DNA from: an uncultured Clostridia bacterium
GTDB taxonomy: Bacteria; Bacillota; Clostridia; Christensenellales; DUVY01
Assembly (NCBI GenBank): GCA_937895465.1
Contig: CALAYY010000081.1
Coordinates: forward strand, 1-8,693
Length of the DNA stretch: 8,693 bases
Direction: 5' to 3'
In this document: positions 1-6,632 of the stretch, in pieces
Layout of the letters: each line of letters starts with the position of its first letter
Position numbering within the stretch: position 1 is the first letter of the stretch
The notes under the pieces: generated by a model
What the model saw: only the letters and a program-made list of their open reading frames with translations
Told to the model about the DNA's origin: nothing
The model's database searches: none
Program-made: the position numbers and the translations under genes

Positions 1-298
1 CATCAAAATGTCTCCAAACATCATTAAACCCTATACATACTGATACGTAGTCCGGTTTTATATCCAAAACATCCGTTTGCCAACGCGCTAATAAGTCCCT
101 AGAGGTATTGCCTGAAATACCGATATTGACGATATGATAGAGATTTTCAGGATATGCCACGTTGAGAAAAGTATCTATCTGACGCACATAACCATTGCCT
201 ACACCTTCCCACAAGCCTTCACCTATAGGTCTTTTTCTGCCTGCATCAGTAACCGAATCTCCCGTAAACAAAATAGTCTGATTGCTTTTAAATAACAT
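1..298 (-). CDS. SGNH/GDSL-family hydrolase (acylhydrolase/esterase), N-terminal part only
   Basis: This is the first 99 codons of a gene that runs off the left edge of the window. The translation shows the three SGNH blocks expected in this span: GDS (residues 13-15, with the nucleophile Ser15) in block I, the oxyanion glycine in GISGNTSRDL (60-69) in block II, and GFND (90-93) in block III. The catalytic Asp/His block lies outside the window. The family consists of single-domain serine esterases of roughly 200-240 aa that deacylate carbohydrate or lipid esters. No signal peptide is visible, so a cytoplasmic enzyme is likely. The ATG is preceded by GGGGTAAAG as ribosome binding site, and an extended -10 promoter lies just upstream. 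The gene is divergent from the collagen-like gene. The family assignment is secure; the substrate is unknown. Confidence 0.9.
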   Translation of the reverse strand, partial: MLFKSNQTILFTGDSVTDAGRKRPIGEGLWEGVGNGYVRQIDTFLNVAYPENLYHIVNIGISGNTSRDLLARWQTDVLDIKPDYVSVCIGFNDVWRHFD

Positions 299-331
299 AA
301 TCTTTACCCCATTTTCATTAGTAGAAAATAT

Positions 332-340
332 ATTATACCA
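332..340 (-). promoter_or_regulatory. Extended -10 promoter for the SGNH hydrolase gene
   Basis: On the minus strand the sequence reads TGGTATAAT, a consensus TATAAT with an upstream TGn extension. No good -35 box is present 16-18 bp further upstream, which is tolerated in extended -10 promoters. The leader to the ATG at 298 would be about 27 nt and would include the ribosome binding site. Confidence 0.5.
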
Positions 341-432
341 CTTAATAATCAAAAGTAATAATATTATAAGCACATATCTTAATGCGTTAAGAATTATTTC
401 ATTAGTTAGTTATTGTTAGAAAAACCTCAAAG

Positions 433-460
433 ACCATTCTTTATCTTTAATCATATTATG
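433..460 (+). promoter_or_regulatory. Possible sigma-K-like sporulation promoter of the collagen-like gene
   Basis: AC at 433-434 is followed, after 17 bp, by CATATTATG at 452-460. The mother-cell sigma-K consensus is AC, 16-17 bp, CATANNNTA, so only the final base deviates. No convincing sigma-A promoter was found in this interval; TTGTTA at 413-418 has no good -10 at the right distance. The position, about 35 bp before the start codon, is suitable. Short AT-rich motifs like this occur by chance, so the call is tentative, but it agrees with the spore-surface character of the protein. Confidence 0.35.
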
Positions 461-493
461 TTATGAGCACTAATCTAATAAAGGAGCACTAAT

Positions 494-1291
494 ATGAATT
501 ATAAAGATAAAAGTTTTGATGAAAACTCTTGTTATGAAACACAAGATACTTGCTGCTGCCCTTGTCATTCGCTATGTAGATGCTGCATAGGACCGAAAGG
601 TGAGCAGGGTCCCCCTGGTCCTCCTGGTAAAGACGGTAAACAAGGTCCTCCCGGCCCTCCTGGTGAAAACGGCGAGCAAGGTCCTCCCGGCCCTTCTGGG
701 GAACAGGGTGAACAAGGCCCTCCCGGCCCTCCTGGTGAAAACGGCGAACAAGGTCCTCCTGGCCCTCCTGGTGAAAACGGCGAGCAAGGTCCTCCTGGCC
801 CTCCCGGACAATGTCCTTGTCCTTCAACGGGAGAACTAGTAATGAATGGGGACATGGAAGACTTTACGGATGATCTTCCAGACAAATGGACATCTATTAC
901 CCCTTCAGCTATTTCACAAGAAGATGCTCAAGGCAGAGTTCATTCGGGCGACTCTTCAGTTAATATCAAAGACGGAGGGGTTTTGACTCAAGTGATTACA
1001 GAAATTAATCCTGAATGCTTTTATGAATTTTCATTCTTCGCTCGTGGCGAAGGCGAGCAAGTCGGTCTTACTGCTACTATAAACTTTCTCACCCCTGAAG
1101 GCGATGTCTTAGGCGGAATTATCACAATACGTCAGCAAGATATTCCTACAGATAACCGCAATTTTGCCTATTACAAGATTGTTACTGCCCAAGCCCCCGA
1201 AGATGCTACAGGCGCAAGAATTGATTTTGTTGTAACTGCTAATGGACAACAGTCTTTAGACCTTGATGATGTTTCTTTTGCAGCACAATAA
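494..1291 (+). CDS. Collagen-like repeat protein with Cys-rich head and beta-sandwich-like tail (probable spore surface protein)
   Basis: A protein of 265 aa in three parts. Residues 1-32 are polar and contain seven cysteines clustered between 13 and 31 (a CCCPC cluster, then C28, C30 and C31). Residues 33-104 are 24 uninterrupted Gly-X-Y triplets, rich in GPP, GEN and GEQ, that should form a collagen triple helix. A C-P-C hinge (107-109) leads to a C-terminal domain (about 113-265) beginning NGDMEDF and ending in SLDLDDVSF, a pattern seen in jelly-roll carbohydrate-binding-like domains. Known relatives in role, such as BclA-type exosporium filaments, have the same head-stalk-globule layout, but the BclA leader motif is absent. 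No secretion signal or sortase motif is seen, which fits assembly on the spore from the mother cell. The start is fixed by AAAGGAG at 480-486. The gene stands alone, with its own terminator. Spore location is inferred; the collagen stalk is certain. Confidence 0.9.
   Translation: MNYKDKSFDENSCYETQDTCCCPCHSLCRCCIGPKGEQGPPGPPGKDGKQGPPGPPGENGEQGPPGPSGEQGEQGPPGPPGENGEQGPPGPPGENGEQGPPGPPGQCPCPSTGELVMNGDMEDFTDDLPDKWTSITPSAISQEDAQGRVHSGDSSVNIKDGGVLTQVITEINPECFYEFSFFARGEGEQVGLTATINFLTPEGDVLGGIITIRQQDIPTDNRNFAYYKIVTAQAPEDATGARIDFVVTANGQQSLDLDDVSFAAQ
599..814 (+). repeat. Six tandem 36-bp units encoding the collagen stalk
   Basis: Six in-frame 12-codon units, each encoding the type G-E-Q-G-P-P-G-P-P-G-E-N. 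The first two carry Lys/Asp substitutions (GKD, GKQ), the third has GPS-GEQ, and the last ends in GQC. Units 4-6 differ mostly at silent third positions, suggesting recent duplication. The block is far more GC-rich than its flanks because of Gly and Pro codons. Such arrays commonly change length by slippage or recombination. Confidence 0.9.
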
Positions 1292-1316
1292 AATGTTATC
1301 TTAACTTCAATTAATA

Positions 1317-1353
1317 ATATGCCCTTAACATTAGTTAGGGGCATATAGTTTTT
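1317..1353 (+). terminator. Rho-independent terminator of the collagen-like gene
   Basis: ATATGCCCTTAAC (1317-1329) pairs with GTTAGGGGCATAT (1334-1346). This is a 13-bp stem with one G-U pair and a 4-base loop (ATTA), followed by TTTTT at 1349-1353. It starts 25 bp after the stop codon. On the opposite strand the hairpin could also help end the RDD/Imm5-like transcript, but the U tract is poor in that direction. Confidence 0.9.
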
Positions 1354-1359
1354 AATAAA

Positions 1360-1878
1360 TTACATCAGGTTTTTCTCATTAAGAGTTACAAAGCTTGCTG
1401 CTAATAAGTCAGGAATATGACGATGATCTTTTCTAAATGCAATCATTGCGATATAAACAATAGGCAATAATATTGCCAAGCCATACAAAATTATCACATA
1501 CCAGGATTCAAAGCCGTTATAAATGCCGCTAATTACAGCCATATGCCCCAATTGCCAAGGCAAAAACTTAAAAATGTTTCTGATTAAACTTCCCATTATA
1601 GGATTGTTAAGATAAATTACCTTTAATTTTACTTTTTTCTTTCCAAATGTTGCTGATGCTTTTCCTGCTTCCATAATAGTAAAAAAGACGGTAATAGGCA
1701 GCACTGTAGTAAGAAAAGCAATCCATTGAGATTGAATTTGAGTAAATTCTGGTATTCCCTTAAAAAACCAAAAATACACAGCCATTGCTAAACCAAATAA
1801 TTCAGCTAAGTACACAATAATGTACAAGTAATCAATAAGCAATGCTTTTATTCTAAGACCTAGATTTGCATTTTTCAT
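1360..1878 (-). CDS. RDD-family integral membrane protein
   Basis: A 172-aa membrane protein. It matches the RDD family by the Arg9/Asp16 pair in the first helix (GLRIKALLIDYL), the loop after helix 2 (KASATFGKKKVKLKV, about 73-87), Arg100 in LIRNIFKFLPW, and an Asp near the C terminus (HIPDLL, Asp157). About four hydrophobic segments are visible, near 12-37, 52-72, 105-120 and 126-147. RDD proteins are poorly characterised; some have been linked to ion or osmotic stress, so no substrate is proposed. The frame is open back to a TTG at 1893, but AAAAGG at 1885-1890 lies 6 bp before the ATG at 1878, so the ATG is preferred. The start is 31 bp after the Imm5-like stop codon, with no terminator seen between, so the two are probably cotranscribed. 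Confidence 0.8.
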   Translation of the reverse strand: MKNANLGLRIKALLIDYLYIIVYLAELFGLAMAVYFWFFKGIPEFTQIQSQWIAFLTTVLPITVFFTIMEAGKASATFGKKKVKLKVIYLNNPIMGSLIRNIFKFLPWQLGHMAVISGIYNGFESWYVIILYGLAILLPIVYIAMIAFRKDHRHIPDLLAASFVTLNEKNLM

Positions 1879-1909
1879 TATAATCCTTTTCAATTGTTAT
1901 GTACAAACA

Positions 1910-2437
1910 TCAACATTTCCAATCGATTTTAGCGGGATTTGGTTCGTTTTCAACAGCAATAGCTTTTAGTGCTTCCAGCATCCGTCCGCACTCCTCTCCA
2001 GCATATTGCTCTAATTGTTCCCATGGAGCATTGATTCCAAATTCGTCATAAGCAACCGCCAAAGCTCCATAAAGCGCAAGTCCAATACAATGCCTTGGGG
2101 AGTGAATAGTTGAAGCAGATTGACCGATTGCTCTGGCGGCGGCTTGAGCTACAGGGTTATTTTCTGCTTCACGGGCTGCAGCATGGCATTCAAGAATAAG
2201 CGGTTTTGCTTGGGGTAACTTAATCTCACCCAATAACCACATACGTGCAGCATTTATAGCGTTTTTTGGGCGAAGGTCATTATTATAAAATTTATTCCAT
2301 AGCGGCAATATAATTTGTTCAGCATAATCAACTACCCAATTAATAAGCGTTACTTTGCTCTGCGTTTCAATTAATTTTACAAGCGGCTGTATATAAGGTG
2401 CATACCAGTCACTCAGCATTTTTCTTGGTTTAGGCAT
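1910..2437 (-). CDS. Imm5-like 'putative immunity protein' domain protein
   Basis: A 175-aa soluble, helical protein. It has the hallmark pattern of the Imm5-like family: NWVVDYAEQIILPLW (33-47), NNDLRPKNAINAARMWLLGEI (about 52-72), ECHAAAREAE (83-92), then a run of small residues ending in HSPRHCIGLALYGALA. The family name comes from association with toxin-immunity loci, but many members are orphans and their biochemistry is unknown. No toxin gene is adjacent here. The frame extends upstream to an ATG at 2494 and a TTG at 2500, but AGGAG at 2444-2448 sits 6 bp before the ATG at 2437. A good sigma-A promoter lies at 2514-2542, giving a leader of about 70 nt. It is probably the first gene of a two-gene unit with the RDD protein. 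Confidence 0.78.
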   Translation of the reverse strand: MPKPRKMLSDWYAPYIQPLVKLIETQSKVTLINWVVDYAEQIILPLWNKFYNNDLRPKNAINAARMWLLGEIKLPQAKPLILECHAAAREAENNPVAQAAARAIGQSASTIHSPRHCIGLALYGALAVAYDEFGINAPWEQLEQYAGEECGRMLEALKAIAVENEPNPAKIDWKC

Positions 2438-2513
2438 AGTATTCTCCTGTTTGGAAAAATTAGCATTTATTAAAATGTTTGATAATTTTTCCATTACCAA
2501 TTATTATAACTAT

Positions 2514-2542
2514 ATTATAATGGCAGACATAAATTATAGCAA
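2514..2542 (-). promoter_or_regulatory. Sigma-A promoter for the Imm5-like/RDD unit
   Basis: On the minus strand, TTGCTA (2542-2537), a 17-bp spacer and a perfect TATAAT (2519-2514). Transcription would begin near 2507, about 70 nt before the chosen start codon. The -35 box overlaps a dyad and an 8-bp direct repeat described separately. Confidence 0.7.
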
Positions 2543-2563
2543 TGCTAAAAAATTGATAGCAAT
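2536..2563. promoter_or_regulatory. Possible operator: direct repeats and dyad over the -35 region
   Basis: ATAGCAAT occurs at 2536-2543 and again at 2556-2563, a 20-bp period close to two helical turns. The first copy is also the left half of the dyad TAGCA-A-TGCTA (2537-2547), which covers the -35 box of the Imm5-like promoter. The arrangement suits a repressor site, but the sequence is AT-rich and short repeats can be coincidental. Confidence 0.3.
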
Positions 2564-2584
2564 AAGAATATCCTATGGTATTTT

Positions 2585-3154
2585 CTAAACCTTTAAAAAG
2601 CCACGAAAACCCCTGACACTATAATAAGAATCAGCTCCGTTATGGTAAATAAAAACTGAGTTATATCGGCGATCGCCAAAAAGCGCTCCGCCCAGCTTTC
2701 TTATATTATCAGGCGTTTTGAGCCAGCTTGATATCTTGGTATCAAAGCTGCCTAGCTGTTGGAGAAATCTATATTGTTCTTCTGTCAAAATCTCAATACC
2801 CATTTCAAACGCCATATCCATAGCACTGTTATGCGGTTTGTTTTGCTTTCTCTTATCAAGCGCTTCACGGTCATAACAAATATTTCTGCGGTCTTTTGGG
2901 GTTTCTACAGAACAGTCAAAAAAGATATATTGGTTGTTTTTTTGGTCAAAAGAGACAACATCGGGCTCTCCGCCTGTTAACTCCATCTGATTGAGCGACC
3001 ATAACTTTTCCATATCAGCTTCCAGCTTTAACAGCACTTGTTTCCATTCAAGTCCTTTATGGCGGTGCATATTCTTCTCAAAGCGATTTTCTAATACAGC
3101 AAGAAGTTCTTTTTGCCGCTCTATTGAAAGTTCTTTTTTCTTATTATTAAACAT
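2585..3154 (-). CDS. DUF4256 domain-containing protein
   Basis: A 189-aa soluble protein that matches the DUF4256 family along almost its whole length. Recognisable blocks are RFEKNMHRHKGLEW near the N terminus, KLWSLNQMELTGGEPDVV, YIFFDCSVETPKDRRNICYD, EEQYRFLQQLG, a KLGGALFGDRRYNSVF block and YHNGADSYYSVRGFRG at the end. The function of the family is not known. The strongly conserved Asp, Cys, Arg and Tyr residues would fit an enzyme, but this is only an impression. An in-frame ATG at 3187 has AGGAG only 2 bp away, which is too close. AAAGGA at 3164-3169 is 9 bp before the ATG at 3154, so that start is preferred, with some doubt. No clear promoter or own terminator was found. Confidence 0.85.
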   Translation of the reverse strand: MFNNKKKELSIERQKELLAVLENRFEKNMHRHKGLEWKQVLLKLEADMEKLWSLNQMELTGGEPDVVSFDQKNNQYIFFDCSVETPKDRRNICYDREALDKRKQNKPHNSAMDMAFEMGIEILTEEQYRFLQQLGSFDTKISSWLKTPDNIRKLGGALFGDRRYNSVFIYHNGADSYYSVRGFRGFLKV

Positions 3155-3260
3155 AGCATCTTTTCCTTTATTATTTAATTTGGTCATTACTCCTATATAT
3201 TATCATAATAAAGAAAAACTCTTTGTGCGTTTATTCCAATGAACTTATATTGTCAGCAAC

Positions 3261-3304
3261 AAAAAAACACAAGGCCCCTTATTGGTCTATAGCCTTGTGT
3301 TTTT
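3261..3304 (-). terminator. Terminator closing the ATPase/ATC-hydrolase operon
   Basis: AAAAACACAAGGC (3263-3275) is complementary to GCCTTGTGTTTTT (3292-3304), a 13-bp stem with a 16-base loop. Read on the minus strand the hairpin ends in seven T residues (3267-3261). It begins 24 bp after the stop codon of the ATC-hydrolase-family gene. The stem is nearly symmetrical in its A/T ends, so it could work in both directions, but no plus-strand gene approaches it. Confidence 0.85.
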
Positions 3305-3327
3305 ATTAATTATTATATCTTACATTT

Positions 3328-3984
3328 TTAGCGTCTTTCTACAAAACCTTTTTCAGGAGACCATTCACACGAGCCTTTAATATGATACCCACAATTACAG
3401 CAATCATCTCCGTCTCCAAGAGTTTTTGTCCGTTCAAATCCATTGCCCATTAAATTGCTTAACATATAGTCCATTCTGCAGATGCCTGGCAGCAGACCAT
3501 CAGCATCAAAAGCATGTGCCAATTTTTTCAACCCGCATTCTGTAATGTCAAGTTCAAATGTGTTATCACTTATTTCACGATACGTAATATGCCAGTCATA
3601 TAGATGAAGTTTGTTTTGCATTTGACGTTTAATATGCTTAGGTGCTTTTTTGCGAAAACTGTTGATATACGCTTTGCCTAAGAAGTTCAATAAAAACTTT
3701 GGCATAATCCTGACCACTTTTTCATTCATCAGCCAAATATTTTCCCATGCTTGCTGCTGTTTAAGTCCCATTTCAATAAAAGTTTTATACCAAGCAATAT
3801 ATGCAGGTCCAAACTTATAGTTAGATGAGAAAATACTTTTGCCTATTTTTGGTGTAAGAGGCAGGATTGCTTTTAGCTTTTCTTTAGAGCTTTTTTTAAA
3901 ACTGCTCCAAAATTCTTTACCGTGTTTCTGTATCAAAGCTTTGCGGCTTCGTAGCATTGTCAATGAAAATATCAGCTTTTCCAT
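3328..3984 (-). CDS. L-2-amino-thiazoline-4-carboxylic acid (ATC) hydrolase-family protein
   Basis: A 218-aa protein assigned to the ATC hydrolase family by its C-terminal half: DITECGLKKLAHAFDADGLLPGICRMDY (145-172), then ERTKTLGDGDDCCNCGYH (184-201) and WSPEKGF near the end. The reference enzyme opens the thiazoline ring of ATC on the way to L-cysteine in Pseudomonas; many relatives have unknown substrates. The tail has Cys195, Cys196, Cys198 and Cys206 plus His201, and Cys150 and Cys169 lie before it. These could be catalytic, metal-binding or both. The N-terminal half is basic and helical without clear membrane spans. The gene starts 4 bp after the ATPase stop codon and has only a weak site of its own (AGG 3 bp before ATG), so translational coupling is likely. 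It should therefore be under the same riboswitch as the ATPase. Confidence 0.8.
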   Translation of the reverse strand: MEKLIFSLTMLRSRKALIQKHGKEFWSSFKKSSKEKLKAILPLTPKIGKSIFSSNYKFGPAYIAWYKTFIEMGLKQQQAWENIWLMNEKVVRIMPKFLLNFLGKAYINSFRKKAPKHIKRQMQNKLHLYDWHITYREISDNTFELDITECGLKKLAHAFDADGLLPGICRMDYMLSNLMGNGFERTKTLGDGDDCCNCGYHIKGSCEWSPEKGFVERR

Positions 3985-3988
3985 AAGC

Positions 3989-6511
3989 CTATCTCTTTTT
4001 TATACGCTTAATCAGCTTTACAATTTCATACCAAAATACTGCAACAGCGGCTATACCAACTGATGTAAAAAATTGTCCTATTGAGAGCGGCGCAAGCTTA
4101 AGAAAGCCTGAAAGCGGTGTGTAAAGCATTAGTATAATCATAAGTATTGTTACGATATTAACCGCCCACATAACCCGATCTTTAAAAAGTTGGGCAACTG
4201 ATCTAAGCACAAAATCATGCTCCGAACTGTTAACCTGAACTAAAAATAAATTGGAAAACATTATTACAGTCAATCCCATTGCTCGTGCAATGGATGCATT
4301 ATCGGGATTGTTGTTAAGTATAGCAAGATAGATTCCAAAAGACCCAGCAAATATTGCCAACCCTTGAATAATACTTTTTAATAAAACTCCCAAGTTCAAA
4401 AGCTTTTCTTTGGGACTTCTTGGCTTTCTTGACATAATGTTTGTTTCAGCAGGCTGGCGTTCTAAGACAATAGAGCAAGTCGGATCAATCAACAGCTCAA
4501 GTAAAACGATATGCAGGGGCAAAAACATCAATGAAGCCGGTACAATCCCTAGCATTGGGGCAAGCAATGAAATTAATGCAATAGGAATATGAATACTAAA
4601 TACATACCCTACGGCTTTTTGAATGTTGTCAAAAATTCTTCTGCCGTCTTTTACTGTTTCAACAATGGTAGTAAAATTGTCATCAAGCAAAATTAGATCA
4701 GCTGCCTCTCTGGAAACCTCACTTCCTCGCTTACCCATTGCTATACCGATATCGGCATATTTTAGGGCGGGTGCATCATTAACGCCGTCGCCTGTCATAG
4801 CAACGATTTCGCCGTTTTCTTTAAATGCCTTTACAATGCGCATCTTGTGTTCAGGAATAACACGAGAAAAAATGGACACTTCTTTAACTGCTTCTCTAAG
4901 TTCTTCGTCTGACATTTTGTCGAGCATATCGCCTGTAATAATATTATCACTGTGTTCCATTCCTATTTTTTGAGCAATTGAAGAGGCTGTGATTCCATTG
5001 TCACCAGTTATCATCACGACTCTTATACCTGCTTTACGGCATATTTCAATGTCTGACTTAACGCTCTCTCTAGGCGGATCTGCAAGCCCAATAAGTCCGC
5101 AAAGAGTCAGACTGCATTCAGTTATATTAGAAGGAACATCATCCGCAGAGTCCAAAACGGCAGTTGCAACAGCTATTACACGCAAGCCCTCTTTTGACAT
5201 CTCAATAATCTTATGCTCTGCAATTTCTCTTTGCTTTTGTGTTAGATTGCATATAGTCAAGATATTTTCAGGTGAACCTTTGGCGGCTATTATAACTTTT
5301 CCGTCTTTTTTCCAAACATGCCCCATCATCTTTAATTCATTAGTAAAGGCATATTCACTAATCAGCTCGCCATTAAATAGATGTTCTTTTGATATCCCAT
5401 GACTCTCACAATAAGCAAGCATTGCTTTTTCCATAGGGTCATAGGCGTCTGTTTCACAGCCTAATCCCATTGTTTCAATAAGGTTATGTTCATCACCGTC
5501 TGGTGCCCAAGTTTTTTGAACTGTCATCTTGTTCATTGTGATTGTGCCTGTTTTGTCCACGCATAGCACCGATATAGAGCCAAGGGTTTCAACAGACGGC
5601 AGTTTGCGAACAAGAGATTTTTTCTTGGCAAGCCGCCATGCACCCATAGAAAGAAATACTGTCAAAATTACAGGAAATTCTTCAGGAATCATTGCCATGG
5701 CAAGCGTGATGCCTGATAGAACGCTTTCAATTAAACGGTCTTTAATCGAGTGATCGGCAATATTAAAGAAGGTTACAATTCCTACCAAAATAAATAATAT
5801 ACCTGCAATTGCCGCACTGGTTTTTACCAACTTTCCGGTCTGCTTTTGCAGAGGAGTTGCCTCATCAGGCGCCGCTGCTACATTTAGACCAATTTTGCCG
5901 TATTCGGTTTTTGCGCCGATTTTATCAACCAAAACAGTTGCCGTTCCTTGCGTAACAAGAGTGCCGGCATAGCAATAGTCCTTGCGCCAATAATCGTCAG
6001 AAGATACTGCATTTTCTTGAGTAATTTTCCAGACACCTTCTGCTTCACCTGTAAGAGAAGATTCGTCCACACAAAGATCATTGCATCTGACTATAACGCC
6101 GTCAGCAGGAATTTTCACCCCTTCATGTATCAGCATCAAATCCCCCGGTACAAGGTCGATACTTGCAATCGGTGTTTCTATACCGTCTCTAATTACAGTA
6201 ACATGAGGCGCAGACAAATCCTTAAGTGCTTTAAGTGTTTTATCGGTTTTCCATTCTTGAATAACATCAATGCTTATAATGCCGATAACAAAAATAAGCA
6301 TTATAGCACCGTCTCTGGGCTCACCCAGTATAAAATAAATAATTGCAGCTATTATAAGCAAAAGAAACATCGGCTCAGCAATAATATGAAGAATCTTTAT
6401 CAAAAAGCTTTCTTTTTTTTGCGATGTTAATTCATTCTTGCCGTATTGCTGCTGCAGTAGCTTAGCTTGGGCAGAAGATAATCCTGCCGTATTGTACTTG
6501 TTGCCTGACAT
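3989..6511 (-). CDS. P-type cation-transporting ATPase (P2-like, PEEFP subgroup), probable divalent metal efflux pump
   Basis: An 840-aa pump of the inner membrane. In the 840-aa numbering it has TGEA (actuator loop, 154-157), PEEFP in M4 (276-280), the phosphorylation motif DKTGT (319-323, Asp319), KGSPE in the nucleotide domain (411-415), TGDN (502-505) and TGDGVNDAPA (573-582). About ten hydrophobic segments fit the usual M1-M10 plan, including an acidic M6 (LELLIDPT, 671-678). There is no N-terminal metal-binding domain and no CPC, SPC or HEGST motif, so it is not a P1B pump. By sequence alone it would be called a generic Ca2+-type ATPase; the upstream NiCo riboswitch suggests Ni2+/Co2+ export. 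The frame is open to an ATG at 6565, but GGAGG at 6520-6524 is 8 bp before the ATG at 6511, which gives a typical N terminus. It is first in an operon with the ATC-hydrolase-family gene. Confidence 0.93.
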   Translation of the reverse strand: MSGNKYNTAGLSSAQAKLLQQQYGKNELTSQKKESFLIKILHIIAEPMFLLLIIAAIIYFILGEPRDGAIMLIFVIGIISIDVIQEWKTDKTLKALKDLSAPHVTVIRDGIETPIASIDLVPGDLMLIHEGVKIPADGVIVRCNDLCVDESSLTGEAEGVWKITQENAVSSDDYWRKDYCYAGTLVTQGTATVLVDKIGAKTEYGKIGLNVAAAPDEATPLQKQTGKLVKTSAAIAGILFILVGIVTFFNIADHSIKDRLIESVLSGITLAMAMIPEEFPVILTVFLSMGAWRLAKKKSLVRKLPSVETLGSISVLCVDKTGTITMNKMTVQKTWAPDGDEHNLIETMGLGCETDAYDPMEKAMLAYCESHGISKEHLFNGELISEYAFTNELKMMGHVWKKDGKVIIAAKGSPENILTICNLTQKQREIAEHKIIEMSKEGLRVIAVATAVLDSADDVPSNITECSLTLCGLIGLADPPRESVKSDIEICRKAGIRVVMITGDNGITASSIAQKIGMEHSDNIITGDMLDKMSDEELREAVKEVSIFSRVIPEHKMRIVKAFKENGEIVAMTGDGVNDAPALKYADIGIAMGKRGSEVSREAADLILLDDNFTTIVETVKDGRRIFDNIQKAVGYVFSIHIPIALISLLAPMLGIVPASLMFLPLHIVLLELLIDPTCSIVLERQPAETNIMSRKPRSPKEKLLNLGVLLKSIIQGLAIFAGSFGIYLAILNNNPDNASIARAMGLTVIMFSNLFLVQVNSSEHDFVLRSVAQLFKDRVMWAVNIVTILMIILMLYTPLSGFLKLAPLSIGQFFTSVGIAAVAVFWYEIVKLIKRIKKR

Positions 6512-6519
6512 AAAAGAAT

Positions 6520-6524
6520 CCTCC
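6520..6524 (-). promoter_or_regulatory. Ribosome binding site that sets the ATPase start
   Basis: GGAGG on the minus strand with an 8-nt spacer to the ATG at 6511. The alternative ATG at 6565 has only AAAGGG at a 10-nt distance. The translated region between the two ATGs contains the GGAGG itself and shows no family similarity that I recognise. Confidence 0.75.
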
Positions 6525-6587
6525 GTTTTGGAAAGTAGCGTTTGATTTCTCTTATGGTACTCCATACAAGGTCATCCCTTTAGGTAT

Positions 6588-6632
6588 AAAAAAAGCATAC
6601 CTATGGAACATACTACTGTCCCACAGATATGC
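6588..6632 (-). terminator. Intrinsic terminator: expression platform of the riboswitch
   Basis: GCATATCTGTGG (6632-6621) pairs with CCATAGGTATGC (6606-6595) over 12 bp, including two G-U pairs, with a 14-base loop and then seven T residues (6594-6588). The 5' arm consists of bases that also form the 3' side of an aptamer hairpin (6623-6628 with 6644-6649) and part of the conserved GGGACAG block. Aptamer and terminator therefore cannot form together, as expected for a ligand-induced ON switch. Confidence 0.85.

Noticed and set aside
599..814. 36-bp repeats as a possible CRISPR array
   Set aside because: The units are directly adjacent with no spacers, and they encode Gly-X-Y triplets in frame.
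489..885. Several open frames on both strands across the collagen repeat
   Set aside because: They arise because the 36-bp unit is a multiple of three and lacks stop codons in the other frames. They have no ribosome binding sites, their products are simple repeats, and the Gly-X-Y frame has a strong ribosome binding site and a full domain plan.
2759..3242. Plus-strand open frames opposite the DUF4256 gene
   Set aside because: They are shadows of the conserved minus-strand gene, with no initiation signals.
4410..6430. Several plus-strand open frames of 60-160 codons opposite the ATPase gene
   Set aside because: They are antisense to a well-conserved ATPase, have no plausible ribosome binding sites, and their translations resemble no family I recognise.
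6552..6575. Seven-codon upstream ORF in the ATPase leader (ATG at 6575, TAA at 6552-6554)
   Set aside because: The only purine-rich block, AAAGGG, touches the ATG with no spacer, so efficient initiation is unlikely.
6581..6603. Hairpin TAGGTAT / ATACCTA around the U tract in the leader as a second terminator
   Set aside because: The T run is in the loop, not after the stem, and the hairpin can form only after the real terminator has been transcribed. It competes with the terminator arm but would act too late to prevent termination.
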